Part shown: in pieces, positions 30,847-42,122 of the stretch
How positions within the stretch are numbered: position 1 is the first letter of the stretch
How the letters are laid out: each line of letters starts with the position of its first letter
Assembly: GCA_029378245.1 (NCBI GenBank)
Contig: JARKIF010000041.1
Location: forward strand, 372,001-436,000
Length of the DNA: 64,000 nucleotides
Source of the DNA: Roridomyces roridus
Taxonomy: Eukaryota > Basidiomycota > Agaricomycetes > Agaricales > Mycenaceae
Direction: 5' to 3'
Notes under the pieces: generated by a model
Told to the model about the DNA's origin: nothing
What the model saw: only the letters and a program-made list of their open reading frames with translations
The model's database searches: none
Position numbers and translations under genes: made by a program

Positions 30847-30946
30847 CATGACCCTGCCCGGATTCGAACCAGGATTTCCGGCAGAGGGGGGATTAAAAGG
30901 GATCACTTTACCGGCGGATGCCACTAGGGCGCTGTTTCCAGGGTCC
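30847..30946 (-). tRNA. tRNA-like sequence with possible intron (gene or pseudogene)
   Basis: The minus strand has an acceptor pairing GACCCTG / CAGGGTC, an A-box-like CCTAGTGGCA and a T-arm CCTGG-TTCGAAT-CCGGG. The anticodon region can form a CCGGTA / TGCCGG stem around a long loop, consistent with an intron or decay. The anticodon could not be assigned. Confidence 0.45.
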
Positions 30947-31039
30947 TCCGTTGATGTGCATGCTGTCGACTGGGACATGATACCTATGCTCCAACTGTGA
31001 GAAAAACTGTGGAAAAACTTCGAGCGGAAGACCACGCCA

Positions 31040-31140
31040 CGTATGTACAAGATGAGGATTCGAACCTGCATGCCCTGCCGCAGCGAGTTAGTGGTTCTAG
31101 ACTCTCCAGCCACCCTGCGAGTGTACTGTATCGAAGGATC
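31040..31140 (-). tRNA. tRNA-like relic
   Basis: The B-box GGTTCGAATCC (minus strand, 31057-31067) has an upstream GGGTGGCTGGAGAGTC A-box-like block, as in class II tRNAs. The acceptor and T-stem pair poorly, so this is probably a relic or SINE head. Confidence 0.3.
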
Positions 31141-31315
31141 TATAGTGTGTATGAGAGCCTTGCCGACAAATTCTTGCAAGAGGTCACACTCGTAGTAATC
31201 TTTTTCGACTTGCAAAGTTAAACGAGAGCGTACGTTGATCATGGAGGTTTCGGAGATCTACTTGAGCGGCGGCCTCTTCCTCCCAAAAAATTACCTTGAC
31301 CGAAACGGGCTCAAC

Positions 31316-31405
31316 ATTTCCCTGCTTGGATTCGAACCAATGGCATTCCGAGGACTGCGAACTTCAGGAGGATTCAAGCTGCTTAATCCGTGTGCTTGTG
31401 ATTAT
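31316..31405 (-). tRNA. tRNA-like relic
   Basis: T-arm TTGG-TTCGAAT-CCAA on the minus strand (31327-31341) with weak upstream structure. No convincing anticodon stem was found. Confidence 0.3.
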
Positions 31406-31939
31406 TGAGTGGCCTGGCGGTCCACTATATCGCATTTTTGAATGCCGAGCTGAGTTCAGATGAGATGACGGTGGAATATGAGCTAGACCGGATGCTTCGA
31501 GGTTGCTTACTGTTCGCAGAATAAGTTAGGGATCGAGAAATACTGTTGTTTGAACCGCCATTGCCGCTCTGGGGCGATCGGGAGTCAGACACACCAAGTA
31601 GAATGCCGCTGAAGTTGGAGAACAGAAACAGAGCAGCCAGGATGTCCTGCAAATTACTTCATCAGTCCGTTTGGGCGAACGAGCAGCAGGCGCATACTAC
31701 ATGCATCATCATCTGCTCCGTCTGAAAACATGAATTAGAAACCACGATTCCCGGCGCGCACATCCAACGGTGCTCGAAGTGACCGCCCAATGTTGATCCA
31801 GGTATCGAAGGATTCCAGCGTGTACGGCGAGGGCACACAGGACCCAGTGCTGGGGGATAACAAGTCAGAATCATGAGATCCAGCTGAAGTTGAGCAAGAA
31901 AAAAAGAGAAAGAAAAGAAAAGAAACGGACGTACCACGT

Positions 31940-32010
31940 AGCGCGCCGCCTGGAATCGAACCAGGATAAGGATAAGTAGATATCCTGCATCCAATGCTCG
32001 TTGCGAACCA
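31940..32010 (-). tRNA. tRNA-like relic
   Basis: Perfect T-arm CCTGG-TTCGATT-CCAGG on the minus strand (31949-31965), and a GGATA / TATCC stem where an anticodon arm might be. The acceptor stem is not evident. Confidence 0.35.
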
Positions 32011-32224
32011 GAATGTGACTAGATCTCCTGCATTGATCGAACGTGGTCCGGACTGAGATACTACGCCGTGTAAGTACTTACCGCTGGCCCATGCTATTTG
32101 TAACTTAAACTTGTTAGGGAATCTGAGACGCGCTAAGGAGCAGTGGGTAGGACGCAATACCTGGTCGTCTTATCCTCGAGCCCCTCGACTCTCGAAAAAA
32201 GGTCGAATGCTTGCTTCACCATCG

Positions 32225-32301
32225 TAACTCCCACCCGAAATTGAACCAGGACTAAGACTTTTCCACGCGTTACGCCACTTGACAAGCTTAAGGGAGTAAG
32301 T
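32225..32301 (-). tRNA. tRNA-like sequence
   Basis: The minus strand pairs ACTCCC with GGGAGT at its ends, about 72 nt apart. It has an A-box-like TTGTCAAGTGGCGTAACGC and a T-arm CCTGG-TTCAATT-TCGGG. The anticodon arm is weak. Confidence 0.4.
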
Positions 32302-33108
32302 AGCGTGTAATTGAGATAGACAGCGCACTCACCCCGACACGATCCTGGTCACTAGTACTGCTCAGCTCCAGCAGCTGAGAATTGCCGGGATCTGGAGAGT
32401 TGGGTCCAAGAGAGCCGCCAATGGGCACTGACTAACAGTCCCTCCCCGAGTTGCCGTTCATGAAAAAGGTCGCGTTGGGTGGTAAAAGCGTCGGAGATCT
32501 GGCGGAGGTAGATGTACGGTCCTGCAGGAGATGGTATGTGATGCAGAGCAGGAAGGGGCAGGCGTAACGTCGTCCTACTCCCAGCGAGCGTCGATTAATT
32601 GTCAATATTTGGGCGAGGGTACGTACGAAGGTGAGAACTGTGGACTCGAAGCGTAGCACGATATTCCTGCGGCGTACAAGGCCGTTCAAAGTGTGGCAGT
32701 AACCAGCAGACCAGATTCGAACGGCCCCAGACCGTCGTGACAATTAGCAGAGCAGAGCCGACAACCGGAGATGCATGTTGGACGAGGAAGGGCGACTCAC
32801 CGTGGCACTATTTAAATGGGACGACAAAGAATTCGAAACGCACCACTCTAATCTTCCTTTTATCAAGGAGCCCACCGCTGGACCGGCCATCTAGAAGCTC
32901 TGAAGGGGAAATTCCCCTCGGGATATCCGCACTGAGGGAAGGAGCCCGGGAGCCGACGAGATGGGGGGGGGATAGAAAGACTCGACAGGGACAAATCGAT
33001 TGCCAATAGTCAATCGATCAAGGCTCAAACTCGAGGAGGAAAGGCCAGGAAGAAAATAGAGCAGATGGTGGGCTAAGGCAAGAGCCACTGGTACTGTGGA
33101 AGCGGCAT
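32302..33108. other. Intergenic region upstream of Tdp1
   Basis: A further B-box-like GTTCGAATCTGG lies on the minus strand at 32712-32723. No coding domain was recognised. Confidence 0.35.
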
Positions 33109-33205
33109 GGTGGTTCTGAATCAAGTTGACGGATCACGCCGTCACGGACGCGTACGTCATCCTCCTCCTTTTCTTTCTGTTGCCACCGAGCCCGATCCAC
33201 GCGCG
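33109..33205 (+). promoter_or_regulatory. Tdp1 proximal promoter and leader
   Basis: The block starting ggtggttctgaatcaag is conserved at 26553 and 28798 in front of the Tdp1 scraps, with over 85% identity by eye for copy I. It probably contains the transcription start. No TATA box is seen. Confidence 0.5.
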
Positions 33206-35570
33206 ATGGAATCCGAGGACGACGCCGACTTTGCACGCGCCATTGCACTCAGTCTCGAGGACAAGAAGAAGAAGCGTCCTCAGTCACCCACCAAGCGCTC
33301 CGTGGTGGCCCCAAAGAGGAAAGCACCGGTGCACGAGCACGAAGTCGTGGTTATCAGCAGTGACGAGGACGAGGAGCCCATCGTCGAGGTATCGCGACCC
33401 AAGAAACCTCTGAAGATCAGTGCAAAGCCCGAGAAGAAAGCCGAGCCATCGCCACCCCCGCCTCCAGCTATCGGTGCAGGCCCTCTTTCACTGCTGGGAG
33501 ACCGTGCACAGATGGAACGCGAGCGTCTTGCGAGACAGAAACGGCTTCGTGGGCCCTCTCCTCCTCCGACTGCGTCCAGCGCAGACGACGACGATGAAGA
33601 CGTCGACGAGAGTGGCAGTGAGGGCAGTGCCCGCAAGCGAGCGCGCCTCGATGCTTCTGGTTCTGCCATCGCCACCAAGACTGCTGCTGCGGGAGGTCGA
33701 CGTACCTTCCCCACTGGCGCCATCCTCCGAATCGAGACCAGGCACGCCGAACGTGCGGAAACACCCGGCATCCGCCTGACCGAGATCCTGGGCCCACGCG
33801 AGGACATTGAATTCGCCATCATCTCCTCCTACTGCATCGACCTCCCGTGGTTCTACGCCTTCTTCGACCCCGCTACGCCCGTCGTGCTCGTCGGCGACCC
33901 CAAGTTGACGCCGGGCGCAGACGTGATGCACACGACCCTCAAGAACGTCTTCCCCAATTGGGTCCGCGTGTGCCCGGCGCTGGCAAACACCGCTGGCCAT
34001 GGATGCATGCATATGAAGTTCATGCTCCTTTTCAGCAAGAGTACGGGTGCCATCCGCGTCGTGGTCTCTACGGCCAATCTCATCCAGTACGACTGGCGCG
34101 ATATGGAGAACGTGCGTGTCCCTCACTTATTCTTTGCATCTACTGATGGACCTATCTAGTACGTGTACATCCAGGACGTCGCGAAAGCCACGCCTGGCAC
34201 GAATGCGATCAAGCTGCTGAGCGGAGAGAAACCGGGCGAGTCGTTCCCGGCGGTGCTGGCGGGCGTGCTACGCGGGACAGGTGTGGAGGAGGCCTTGACG
34301 ATCATGCTGCAGCAGGGTGTGAGTACCTTATCCTCGTTCTCCCACCACCGCTGACACTTCCTCCCCAGCACACCTCACTCCCAATCGAGACCCTCGGCAG
34401 CGGATCGTCCAAGATCAAGTCGGTGCTTGAAACGGGATGGGACTGGACGCAGGGCCGTGCGGCGCTCGTGCCCTCCGTGGCAGGCAAATGGGAGGGCTGG
34501 GCTGGGACGAGGCCAGTGGTCGGGTGCGTGTCCTCCTACACTTTAAATCCTTACTGGGCTGATGCGGCGTTATAGGCAGGGGCAGACTCGCCTGATGCGT
34601 GCAGTACAGACTTTGGGGTGTGCGCTTGACCAGGGAAGTGCCGTCGGGAAGGGCAAGGGAAAGGGCAAGGCGTATGATCTCGAGCTGGATTGTCTGGTAC
34701 ATCCCCTTCTCCCTTTTCCTCCCACTTCCTCTGAATAACCTCATGTAGGGCTCCTCCATCGGCACCTACAGCGCCCCCTGGCTCGCCGCCTTCCGCCTCT
34801 GCGCTGCCGGCCGCTCCACCGCCCTCCAATCATGGCTCGATCGCAGCAAGAAGAAAGTCCCAGCCCAAACCATCCCCCTCAGGTTGCTCTTCCCCACGCT
34901 CGAGACGATACGCAATACGAAGCTGGGCGAGCCAGGGGGCGGGACGTTGTTTTGTCGAAGGACACAGTGGGGGAAGATGAGTACGCTTGTGGCGGATGAG
35001 GGGGCGAAGTTTGAGGTGCGGGATGCGAGGAGTCGGAGTGGGCCTGTGGGGATGCATACCAAGATGATTTTGGGGACACTTCGACTTGCCTCTGCTTCCA
35101 AAGAGGATGAAGAGGATTCGGTGACAGAGTCGGATTCGAGCGACGACGATGAGATTGAGGTGATTGAGCCCAAGAAGCCGCATGCGTGGATATATGTCGG
35201 GAGTCATAATTTTACGCCTAGTGCGTGGGGGAATATTAGTGGGAGTGGGTTTAATCCGGTTCTTAATGTGCGTTTCTTTCTTTCCCTTATTCCTTTCCTT
35301 TCCCTTCCTTCCTTCCTTCCTCGATTCGTTGTTCATGGGACAATGTAGATCTCAAACTACGAACTCGGCGTCGTCCTCCGGCTCGAAACGCCCGCGGACG
35401 CGGATGGGGTCGTCGCTTGGGAGAGGCCTGCGAGGAAGTATGCGAGGGGGGATGTTCCGTGGGTGCGTCTGTCTCTTCTCTTTCATGCTTCGTTTTTGGT
35501 TTTTTTCTTTGGGTGCTGATACCGGGATTAGATGCAAGAGGAGAGTCCGTTCCATCCCAATTCGGGTTGA
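33206..35570 (+). CDS. TDP1: Tyrosyl-DNA phosphodiesterase 1 (Tdp1), full length
   Basis: Seven exons (33206-34111, 34160-34318, 34369-34523, 34576-34696, 34749-35267, 35349-35462, 35532-35570) give 670 aa; all introns are GT-AG. Tdp1 removes topoisomerase I peptides and other adducts from DNA 3' ends in the nucleus. Residues 1-20 (DADFARAIALSLED) resemble a ubiquitin-interacting motif, followed by a basic/acidic disordered region. The two HKD half-sites of the phospholipase D fold are present: HMKFMLL with downstream STANL, and HTKMILG with YVGSHNFTPSAWG. An acidic insert (EDEEDSVTESDSSDDDE) separates the second His-Lys from SHN. The neighbouring F-box/Tdp1 pairs suggest that a divergent F-box partner once lay upstream. 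Confidence 0.93.
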
Positions 35571-35844
35571 TGTGTTGGGTTGGGTTGGAGGGATGAGGAG
35601 ATGTTAGACAGACGACGGACATGAGGCTTTGACGAGAATTGAGTGCATTGCATTTTGCTGTGACGATGAGTATGACAAACAAGTAGACTACTCTTTTGGT
35701 AGCGCGTAATGGCATGATTTAATTCCTACGCCTAGGATCCTATTCGATTGACCGAATTGGCAGCTCGAAAACTAAACAAAAGCAAAGCGGCCACAGGAAT
35801 CACATCAAACATGCGCATTGTGAACATATTACAACGGATTGAAT
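35571..35844. terminator. Convergent 3' spacer
   Basis: The spacer between the Tdp1 stop and the stop of the minus-strand secreted-protein gene. No gene was seen. Confidence 0.4.
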
Positions 35845-36293
35845 CTAGTGCAATGCGAAGGCAGATGTGGCGACACCGAACCCTTGTCCGGCCCCGTCGC
35901 ACCCCGCAGTACCGGGCTCCCCGAAGCTGAAAAAAAAACAAGAAAAGATCAGTCACGTCCTTCATGTACTACAAAACCACACCGGCACTCACGTGTAGAA
36001 GTGCAATTGCCCAGAGCAATCATCGCTCTCCCTGGGGTTGACGACGTCCCCCACAGTAAAAATCCCAAATGCGTTGAACATGGTGGTGCAAGTTCCAGGG
36101 AATACGGTGGTTGACGTCGACAAGGCGCCGGGTCCAAGTTCCCCGTACGTGAGCGTGAAAGTGCAACTCTGGGTTGGCGTTAATCGCAGGGTCGATGGAA
36201 GCGCTGAAGAGTACTCACGCTAGTTTTGCGCTCGAGGGCGGCGGCGTTGGAGGCAGCGACGAAAGCAAAGACAGCGAGGAGCTTGGAGAACAT
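35845..36293 (-). CDS. Small secreted cysteine protein, family 1 (member A)
   Basis: Three exons (36293-36219, 36168-35993, 35926-35845) encode 110 aa. A signal peptide MFSKLLAVFAFVAASNAAA is followed by a mature protein of about 90 aa with four Cys (SCTFTLTY, PGTCTTM, DDCSGQL, GCDGAG). Spacing and exon phases match members B (56499-56960) and C (59529-59988). The function is unknown; size and secretion suggest an effector-like or cell-surface protein. The promoter has a TATA-like GCTATAAAG about 70 bp upstream. Confidence 0.8.
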
Positions 36294-36930
36294 TGTCGAT
36301 TGACTGTTGCCTGAGTGGATGACTGGGAGTGTCTGGTCTGTCGAGTCGCTTGAGCCTCCGCTTTATAGCTGAACGTGACGGCGCCGTGGGACTAATGATA
36401 CACCGACGCGTCGCGCGTAGAAGACAGATGCCATGGACAGGGCAGCTAGTAACCTGATCCTGGACGAAATCGACCCTTGCTCGAAGGCGGGAATTTAATT
36501 TTGCTCGCCCGCCTGCTCGTAGACCCCATGTTCGGGCCATTTCTGACACCTCGACGGTCCGTATTGTCGCACCAGAGAGGCAGTGCTCTTTATCAGCGCA
36601 GTCTCAGGAGCTACGGGCGGAGCTACAGTGGTACCGAGCATGATTTCGCTAGCGGTTTCCCTGGTATAGGAGAGGATGTGTTCCAGAAGAGAGGTACAAG
36701 GAGTGCAGTGACCGAATAGAAGAACAGACAGCAGGGCTCCGCGGATATGTCGAATGCAGCGAGATAATTCGAGGAGCGTCGATTGGAGAAATGTTCACGG
36801 TATGGACTCGCGCAGATCTCGACAGGAAGACATCAACGCTGCGTAGCTCGATTGAATGCTCACATACAAGTAGCATTTCAACATGGAGCTCGACTCCTCG
36901 AGTCCACGCGGCAAGCGCACGGCAGAGAAT
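36294..36930 (-). repeat. Family-1 upstream cassette (copy A)
   Basis: This holds the promoter of member A and extends into a block (gcgagataattcgaggagcgtcga and neighbours) that recurs at 51760-52745, 54698-56498 and 58975-59528. Similarity to those copies is clear but patchy. No separate gene is evident. Confidence 0.6.
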
Positions 36931-37194
36931 ACTATGCAGAATCCGGCCTTCGACAGCGGCGGCGGAGGCGAGCAGCGGACGTAGAGTGAGGGAGGAAAAG
37001 CAGAGGCAGATCATTCTCGCCGTTTCGGAGCTGAAACGGATTTCCCCATCGAAGTCAACGTTGTGCCAATGATCTGTGGTGTTGCGGCTCCATTTCGGAA
37101 CCCCAGTGCTGCAAATCAAGTTGAGAAGCCAATGGTGATCATTTAGTGAGGGACAGTCAACCCAAAAACATCCATTTCAGGGCCCTCGGGTGTT

Positions 37195-37310
37195 GAGGTT
37201 CGAACCTGTGCGCACATGTGCGGGGAAAATCGGAGTTGGCCGAACCCCGGACCCGAATTGAGGTTCGGTTCGGGGTTCGCACATGTGCGGATCGGTTCTG
37301 AACCGAACAT
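37195..37310. repeat. Palindrome-rich segment
   Basis: The palindrome CGCACATGTGCG occurs twice about 70 bp apart around an inverted pair CGAACCCCG / CGGGGTTCG. No coding potential was seen. Confidence 0.4.
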
Positions 37311-37359
37311 CGGCATCACTACCCCAGCCGCCAAGAGGGGTCCTCTAATAACTGTTTGA

Positions 37360-38160
37360 CAGAACGCGAGCGGTGGTGATCGCAGCGCTGGAAGAGAAGA
37401 TGCTTCTTGAAGATTCTCCCTCGATGAGGACGGTGAGTGCCCACTAGTACTGCCACCGCCCAGATCTTCCTCTCAAGTTGTCAACTCTGCAGTCGGATGG
37501 CCACGAAGACGGTTTGCGAAAGAGAGCATGCCTCGTGCGTGCCGACTTGGTGCCGACGCCGCAATACAACGGAAGTGGGGCCCTCATACTGGCTCATCAC
37601 GCATTATACTTACTCAACGGGGAGAAGAGCAGCTCCTCTGACTCGAGCTCCTCCGAGCCTCTTCGACGTGATATGCTGGGGCCTCGTTCAGCCAAGCGGA
37701 TGTATGGTTTCGTTCCTGCTTCTCTCCGATCCTTTATGTTATTGCTTCCAGCTTCCGGCGGTCACTGGATATTGCTGGGCATCGTGGCGTTGGATTGAAG
37801 ATTGTGTGGCCTTGGATTGATTTATCCCCGGCTCTCATCTCGGATTCCTAGTCAATTTTCGCGAATGCGCATCATTTCCGTCGGCGCCCTATCGACGGCG
37901 AGGGAATTTGGAGAAAGCACCGCCTGGCTACCGGGTTTGCGTACGTGCGAATTATTTAATTACCTCTCCCACTTCTTTTAATTTACACACTCGCACAGGT
38001 TTTTGCAGGGCACCAAGAGAAAGCCCGACCGATATGGATTTGCGGAGCCCCGAACTGAGTGCTTCACACGAGGCTGAGAGTTGGGTATCACGTTTGAAAG
38101 ATGTTTCCCAGAGTTCAACTGAGCGCTGGCCGTCAGATTGGGTCGGGTCGGGCTGTTTGT
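37360..38160 (+). pseudogene. Relic of the membrane-protein gene at 50.4-51.4 kb
   Basis: 37370-37580 matches the first two exons of the minus-strand pseudogene at 50393-51424, including its GGACGGTGAGT donor and the stretch encoding LVRADAA. 37870-38150 matches 49530-49790 in inverted orientation. Frames are broken, so it is a non-coding part of the inverted duplication. Confidence 0.7.
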
Positions 38161-38469
38161 CCAGTTCCAGTCCTGCCGCACTGGTATTTTGTTGGGGGGG
38201 AGACGACACCGGAAGTTCCGGAGCGTTTGGGAGGCCTTCCCTTGCGCCTGCCGGGCCAATTCCTCAACCTGACTCTCGGGATTTACATAATCAAGTTTTA
38301 ATTTCCGTGCCTACATATCATAATATGTGATGTCTAGCCGTTCCGTCGGGTGACATACATAGATGTTTGTGGGTTGGCCACTCCCTCTGCTCATTGGTTT
38401 CCAGTCGCTTCATGTTTCGTGGAGCTCACGCACGTGACGTTTATGTTGCAAATGCTTTAGGCTCGTGAA

Positions 38470-38526
38470 CCAGCCGGTACCCTACTGATGCCATCACAAC
38501 TTCAGACAATCAAGGGTACCGGCTGG
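38470..38526. repeat. Perfect 14-bp hairpin
   Basis: ccagccggtaccct (38470-38483) faces its exact inverted copy (38513-38526) across 29 nt. Its role is unknown; it may mark an element end. Confidence 0.6.
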
Positions 38527-38534
38527 GCGCCCGC

Positions 38535-39192
38535 GTCGCGTGTTTCGGTGATGGATTTTCTCCCCGCCATTTCAAAGGCTTGACTTAGAAAAATTCATCC
38601 AAAATGCTCAGATTTTTGTCTCTAGTTGTCCTATTGCAATGTGGATAGTTTTGCATTCTCTATCATTTCCCTCTTCCTCAGTTTCTGCTCAAAAATCTAC
38701 ATTTCGGGGTGCTACTTGGACTGGGAGGCAAGTACATGAAATGGATGCAGTATCTGCACCTCAAATCGACGCTTCCACGATGAAAAGAACACCAATTGGG
38801 GTGGAGGATGTCTCGAGGCCAAATTGGGCCCGCGATACGGCTGTGCTGCATTAGCCGAGGCAGCTTCCGAGACCTTCCGAGTCGGTCCAATTAGGAAACG
38901 GTGGCTTGCAGCGACAAAAATTCGGGATTGCGGATGAGTCTCGACCAAGGGCAGGAATTCCAATGCAGCAGACAAGTTTTTTAGGTGGTGGGGTGGGCTT
39001 CCGAGCTTGATTGGGTCCCATAGATGAAAATTTACTGCTAAACGCAACTTCGGCTCAATTGGTAGAGAATGAAAAGTTATCCATTCTCAAATAGGTGCCT
39101 AAGGAACAGAAATCCGAAGATTTCCATGGTTTTTTTCTAAGTCGAGCCTTTGAAATGGCAGGGGGAAAATCCATCACTGAAACACGCGACGT
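38535..39192. repeat. Inverted repeats of about 65 bp around a non-coding core
   Basis: 38535-38600 and 39128-39192 are inverted copies sharing cctttgaaatggc and aaaatccatcac blocks. The 530 bp between them show no gene. It may be a decayed short transposon. Confidence 0.5.
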
Positions 39193-39914
39193 GGTAGTCT
39201 GGCGGTTACCACGCCCCCAGTACAGGAGGGTTGGCATATTATGTAATATCCCCGTCGGTAAGCCACGTGCTTTTGACAGCCTTGCCCATTCTCGTCGCCA
39301 GACGTGTTGTTGCCCAGAACGACGCGTCAACGAGGACTTATAATGCATGTTGATTACTGAGTATGTGATTTGAATTTAGCACCGGTCAGAATTTCGAGGA
39401 ATGGGCTCCAAATTGGTCAAAAATTAGTTGTTTGCTCTATGTTTGCTCATGAAACACAGCAGAACGGCAGGCACGGCACAACTCTCTGCAACGTCTTTCA
39501 GCATGAAAATGGTATAATAATGCATTACACAGAGTAGAGTCATGCCTGAGTTCCCTCAACATCGGTTCTAGCCCGGAATTCGCGTTGAATTCGCGTCGAA
39601 AAGTGCGGAAAACGGGATTGCACATGACCCGCTTATGTAATAACGTAAGGCTCCGGAACACGGGGCGCGCTTACCAACAGACCCTCTTCGCGGAGCTTGC
39701 GGAGCGTCGAGGGTGTGTAAAAGAGACTAGCGACGTGGCGGCCCAGTCCGTCCACGAGGTTATCTTTGTGTTGTTGTTTGGTCTGATGGCCGAGTGGACG
39801 TGACTGGCCCGCGAGTCTACAAATGCTTGTCCTTCTTTGGCTAATTCAACGGTGAGCACTGCCTTTTGCCTTTGACTCCTGTTAGATTGCTACCATCCTC
39901 CTCCCGTTGCCCGA

Positions 39915-41336
39915 ATGCTCCTGAGCTCCCCACTGCGCAAGTTTCTTACTTCTCAGCAACGGCCGCTCGAGCCCCACACTCTCCTTCCCATCGAACTCTG
40001 GTACACCATCTTGGATGGCCTCTCAGATCACGGTCTCCTCGGCGCAGCGGGGGTATGCACTGCGTTCAATGCTATCTGCATCCAGATATACAAAGTCCGG
40101 AACAAGATCCCCTCACTCCGAACCGACGCTGCAGAGATGCCGACAACACTGCACCTCCACGCGCGCCTCCTCCCAGCTCTCCACATCTCCTGCGCGCCGC
40201 TCCCCGCAGCGATAACACAACTCTCTGTCCAGTTTCAGACGTTTGCGATTCTGCGTCACCTCGAGGGGCTCCGCGATATCGTGCACAGCGCTTCGCTGGA
40301 GGTGCTCGAGATGGATTTCGCTGGGAGTCTGTTGGATGCATGGAAATGGGATACACGTGTCCCCTCTCCGCTTCGCAACCAAGCAAGTATGCTACAGGCA
40401 CTCTGCAGGGTGTTGTCTGCTGTGGCCGCCAAACGCCCCGCCGGCCTTGTCGTCCTCGCAGGGGGCAAGTTCTTCTCCGGGCACTCGGATGATATCATCC
40501 ACTGGGGACTGGGTTCGCAGATACACTCGATGGTTCCATCCAGAAATCATAGTATCTGGCACCGTGCGTTGCTGGCTTGCCTAATGTATGTCGCGTCGCC
40601 GTCCTCGCAGGTGCAATCACCGATCCCGCCCTCAATATACTCTGCCAGCATATCCCTCCGTCCGGAACTTTACACCCTCATCATATTCAACCTCCGCTCC
40701 ATCACCTCGTTCAGTCTCATGGACGTGCCCCTCCAACCCGCAGAGCTTACTGCCCTGCTTCGAACAGTCGAGTTCCCCGACTTGCAGTTCGTCGTGTTCC
40801 CAGACGCCATCGATGCGGTGGCTTTGCGCGAATTTTTATTCCGTCATCCGGGACTTCAGGGCGTCGAGTATCGAGGAACCAAGGCGGGAATCGTGGCCGG
40901 CGAATCCTATGCGCGACTCAACCTCTTCTCCCAGCGTGATCACTTCCAACTTTCCTACAGACGCGCATCCTGCTCGTTGCCAGCTCTCCACCCCATCTTC
41001 GCGCTCAGTCTGCACCTCATAATGCAGCACTCGCACGGGGACGCCTATCTCTCGCTCCACGTCTCGGACTTGGCGCTCGAATGCGCTGTGGACGACGAGT
41101 TGAAGGCGCTGTTGAAGACGATGCATTGCATTACCGCGCTCAGCGTGACTTGTCGTTCGGTGGAGGTTGGGTTCCGTGCCTTGGCATGGATCGTGTACCT
41201 CCCCGAGCTGAGGTGCCTGGATTTCGATTTTCAGGAGAGGACGTGCAATAGGAGGAGCATGCTCGGGGCGTTTGAGAAGCAGGTCAAAGCGAGGTTGCCG
41301 GATGTTGAGTATCAGTCGCAGGAGATAAGTGCGTAG
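39915..41336 (+). CDS. F-box protein, single exon
   Basis: 473 aa. The F-box is LLPIELWYTILDGLSDHGLL then AAGVCTAFNAIC near residues 24-55, predicting Skp1 binding. The remainder has helix/strand repeats (VSDLALECAVDDELKALLKT; LPELRCLDFDFQ) that may bind substrate. It is distantly related to the 23982-25601 F-box gene (shared LPALHISCAPL, WDTRVPSPLRNQ and similar). A truncated C-terminal copy lies at 48853-49300 in inverted orientation. No internal frameshift. Confidence 0.82.
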   Translation: MLLSSPLRKFLTSQQRPLEPHTLLPIELWYTILDGLSDHGLLGAAGVCTAFNAICIQIYKVRNKIPSLRTDAAEMPTTLHLHARLLPALHISCAPLPAAITQLSVQFQTFAILRHLEGLRDIVHSASLEVLEMDFAGSLLDAWKWDTRVPSPLRNQASMLQALCRVLSAVAAKRPAGLVVLAGGKFFSGHSDDIIHWGLGSQIHSMVPSRNHSIWHRALLACLMYVASPSSQVQSPIPPSIYSASISLRPELYTLIIFNLRSITSFSLMDVPLQPAELTALLRTVEFPDLQFVVFPDAIDAVALREFLFRHPGLQGVEYRGTKAGIVAGESYARLNLFSQRDHFQLSYRRASCSLPALHPIFALSLHLIMQHSHGDAYLSLHVSDLALECAVDDELKALLKTMHCITALSVTCRSVEVGFRALAWIVYLPELRCLDFDFQERTCNRRSMLGAFEKQVKARLPDVEYQSQEISA

Positions 41337-42122
41337 TTGAATTTCGAAGTTCTTCGGACCCGGGTTGGATGTCCAGTCAACGACAAGTTCTGGATGTCAG
41401 GGTTCAGTCGCACAAGTGGAAAGTCCGGCGGTCGCGTGAGTTTTTTTGTCTGTCTTGGCGTCAATGTGTTTCGAATTCCCAGGTTTTAGAATTCGTTCTT
41501 GGCTCCGAGCAGCATGGAGATCATGGCGTGGGCGATCCGAACGCGGATTGACAGGCCTTAGACTTGCTTGATGCAGCTACATACGTATACGTAGCTGGGT
41601 ACACCATATTGACACCATCGGCTGGCTGTACTGGGACACCGGGCGCGTCGGTGGCTCAGTGCGTCGGGAGATGTATCCCAATTGAATGTTCACAGGGGCT
41701 CGGCCACTTCTCGAAGTAGATACCGTTTGGCCAGATAGCGACGATTGTGCGAGCTCGAAACCGGGCTGGCAGCCTCGTCCCGCCTGGTAAATTTCCCTAG
41801 CTCGGCGTCGGTGTATTTCCAATGCCAACTTCGGCTGGAATCCAGGTTTCCCTTGGCCCAGCCTTGGCCCTTCAGTGTCAGTGTCAGAAGCACACTCAGC
41901 GAGCTGTCGGGGAGTTCACGAATGTCATGTTTACCGATGCGATACCCAAAGCGTTTATCCGTCCACCTTCAATAGAAGCTATTCTGCTTGGGATTCTGCT
42001 CAAACACAATACATTGATTTATTCAGACACACCAACCCCACAAAAAAGCACATGATTCAATAATGAAATAAAGACTCCGAAGTCCAAAATGAAACCCAAC
42101 GATCGCCGAGTATCAAGTGAAC
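41337..42122. other. Intergenic; right limit of the inverted duplication arm
   Basis: 41820-41930 matches 48590-48675 in inverted orientation, which marks the end of the duplicated arm. No gene was found. Confidence 0.45.

Noticed and set aside
33280..34126. Long minus-strand frames opposite Tdp1
   Set aside because: They mirror the GC-rich codon pattern of the intact Tdp1 exon 1 and have no independent support.
37195..37230. GGTTCGAACC as a further tRNA B-box
   Set aside because: It lies in a palindrome-rich repeat with no T-arm, acceptor stem or A-box at the right distance.
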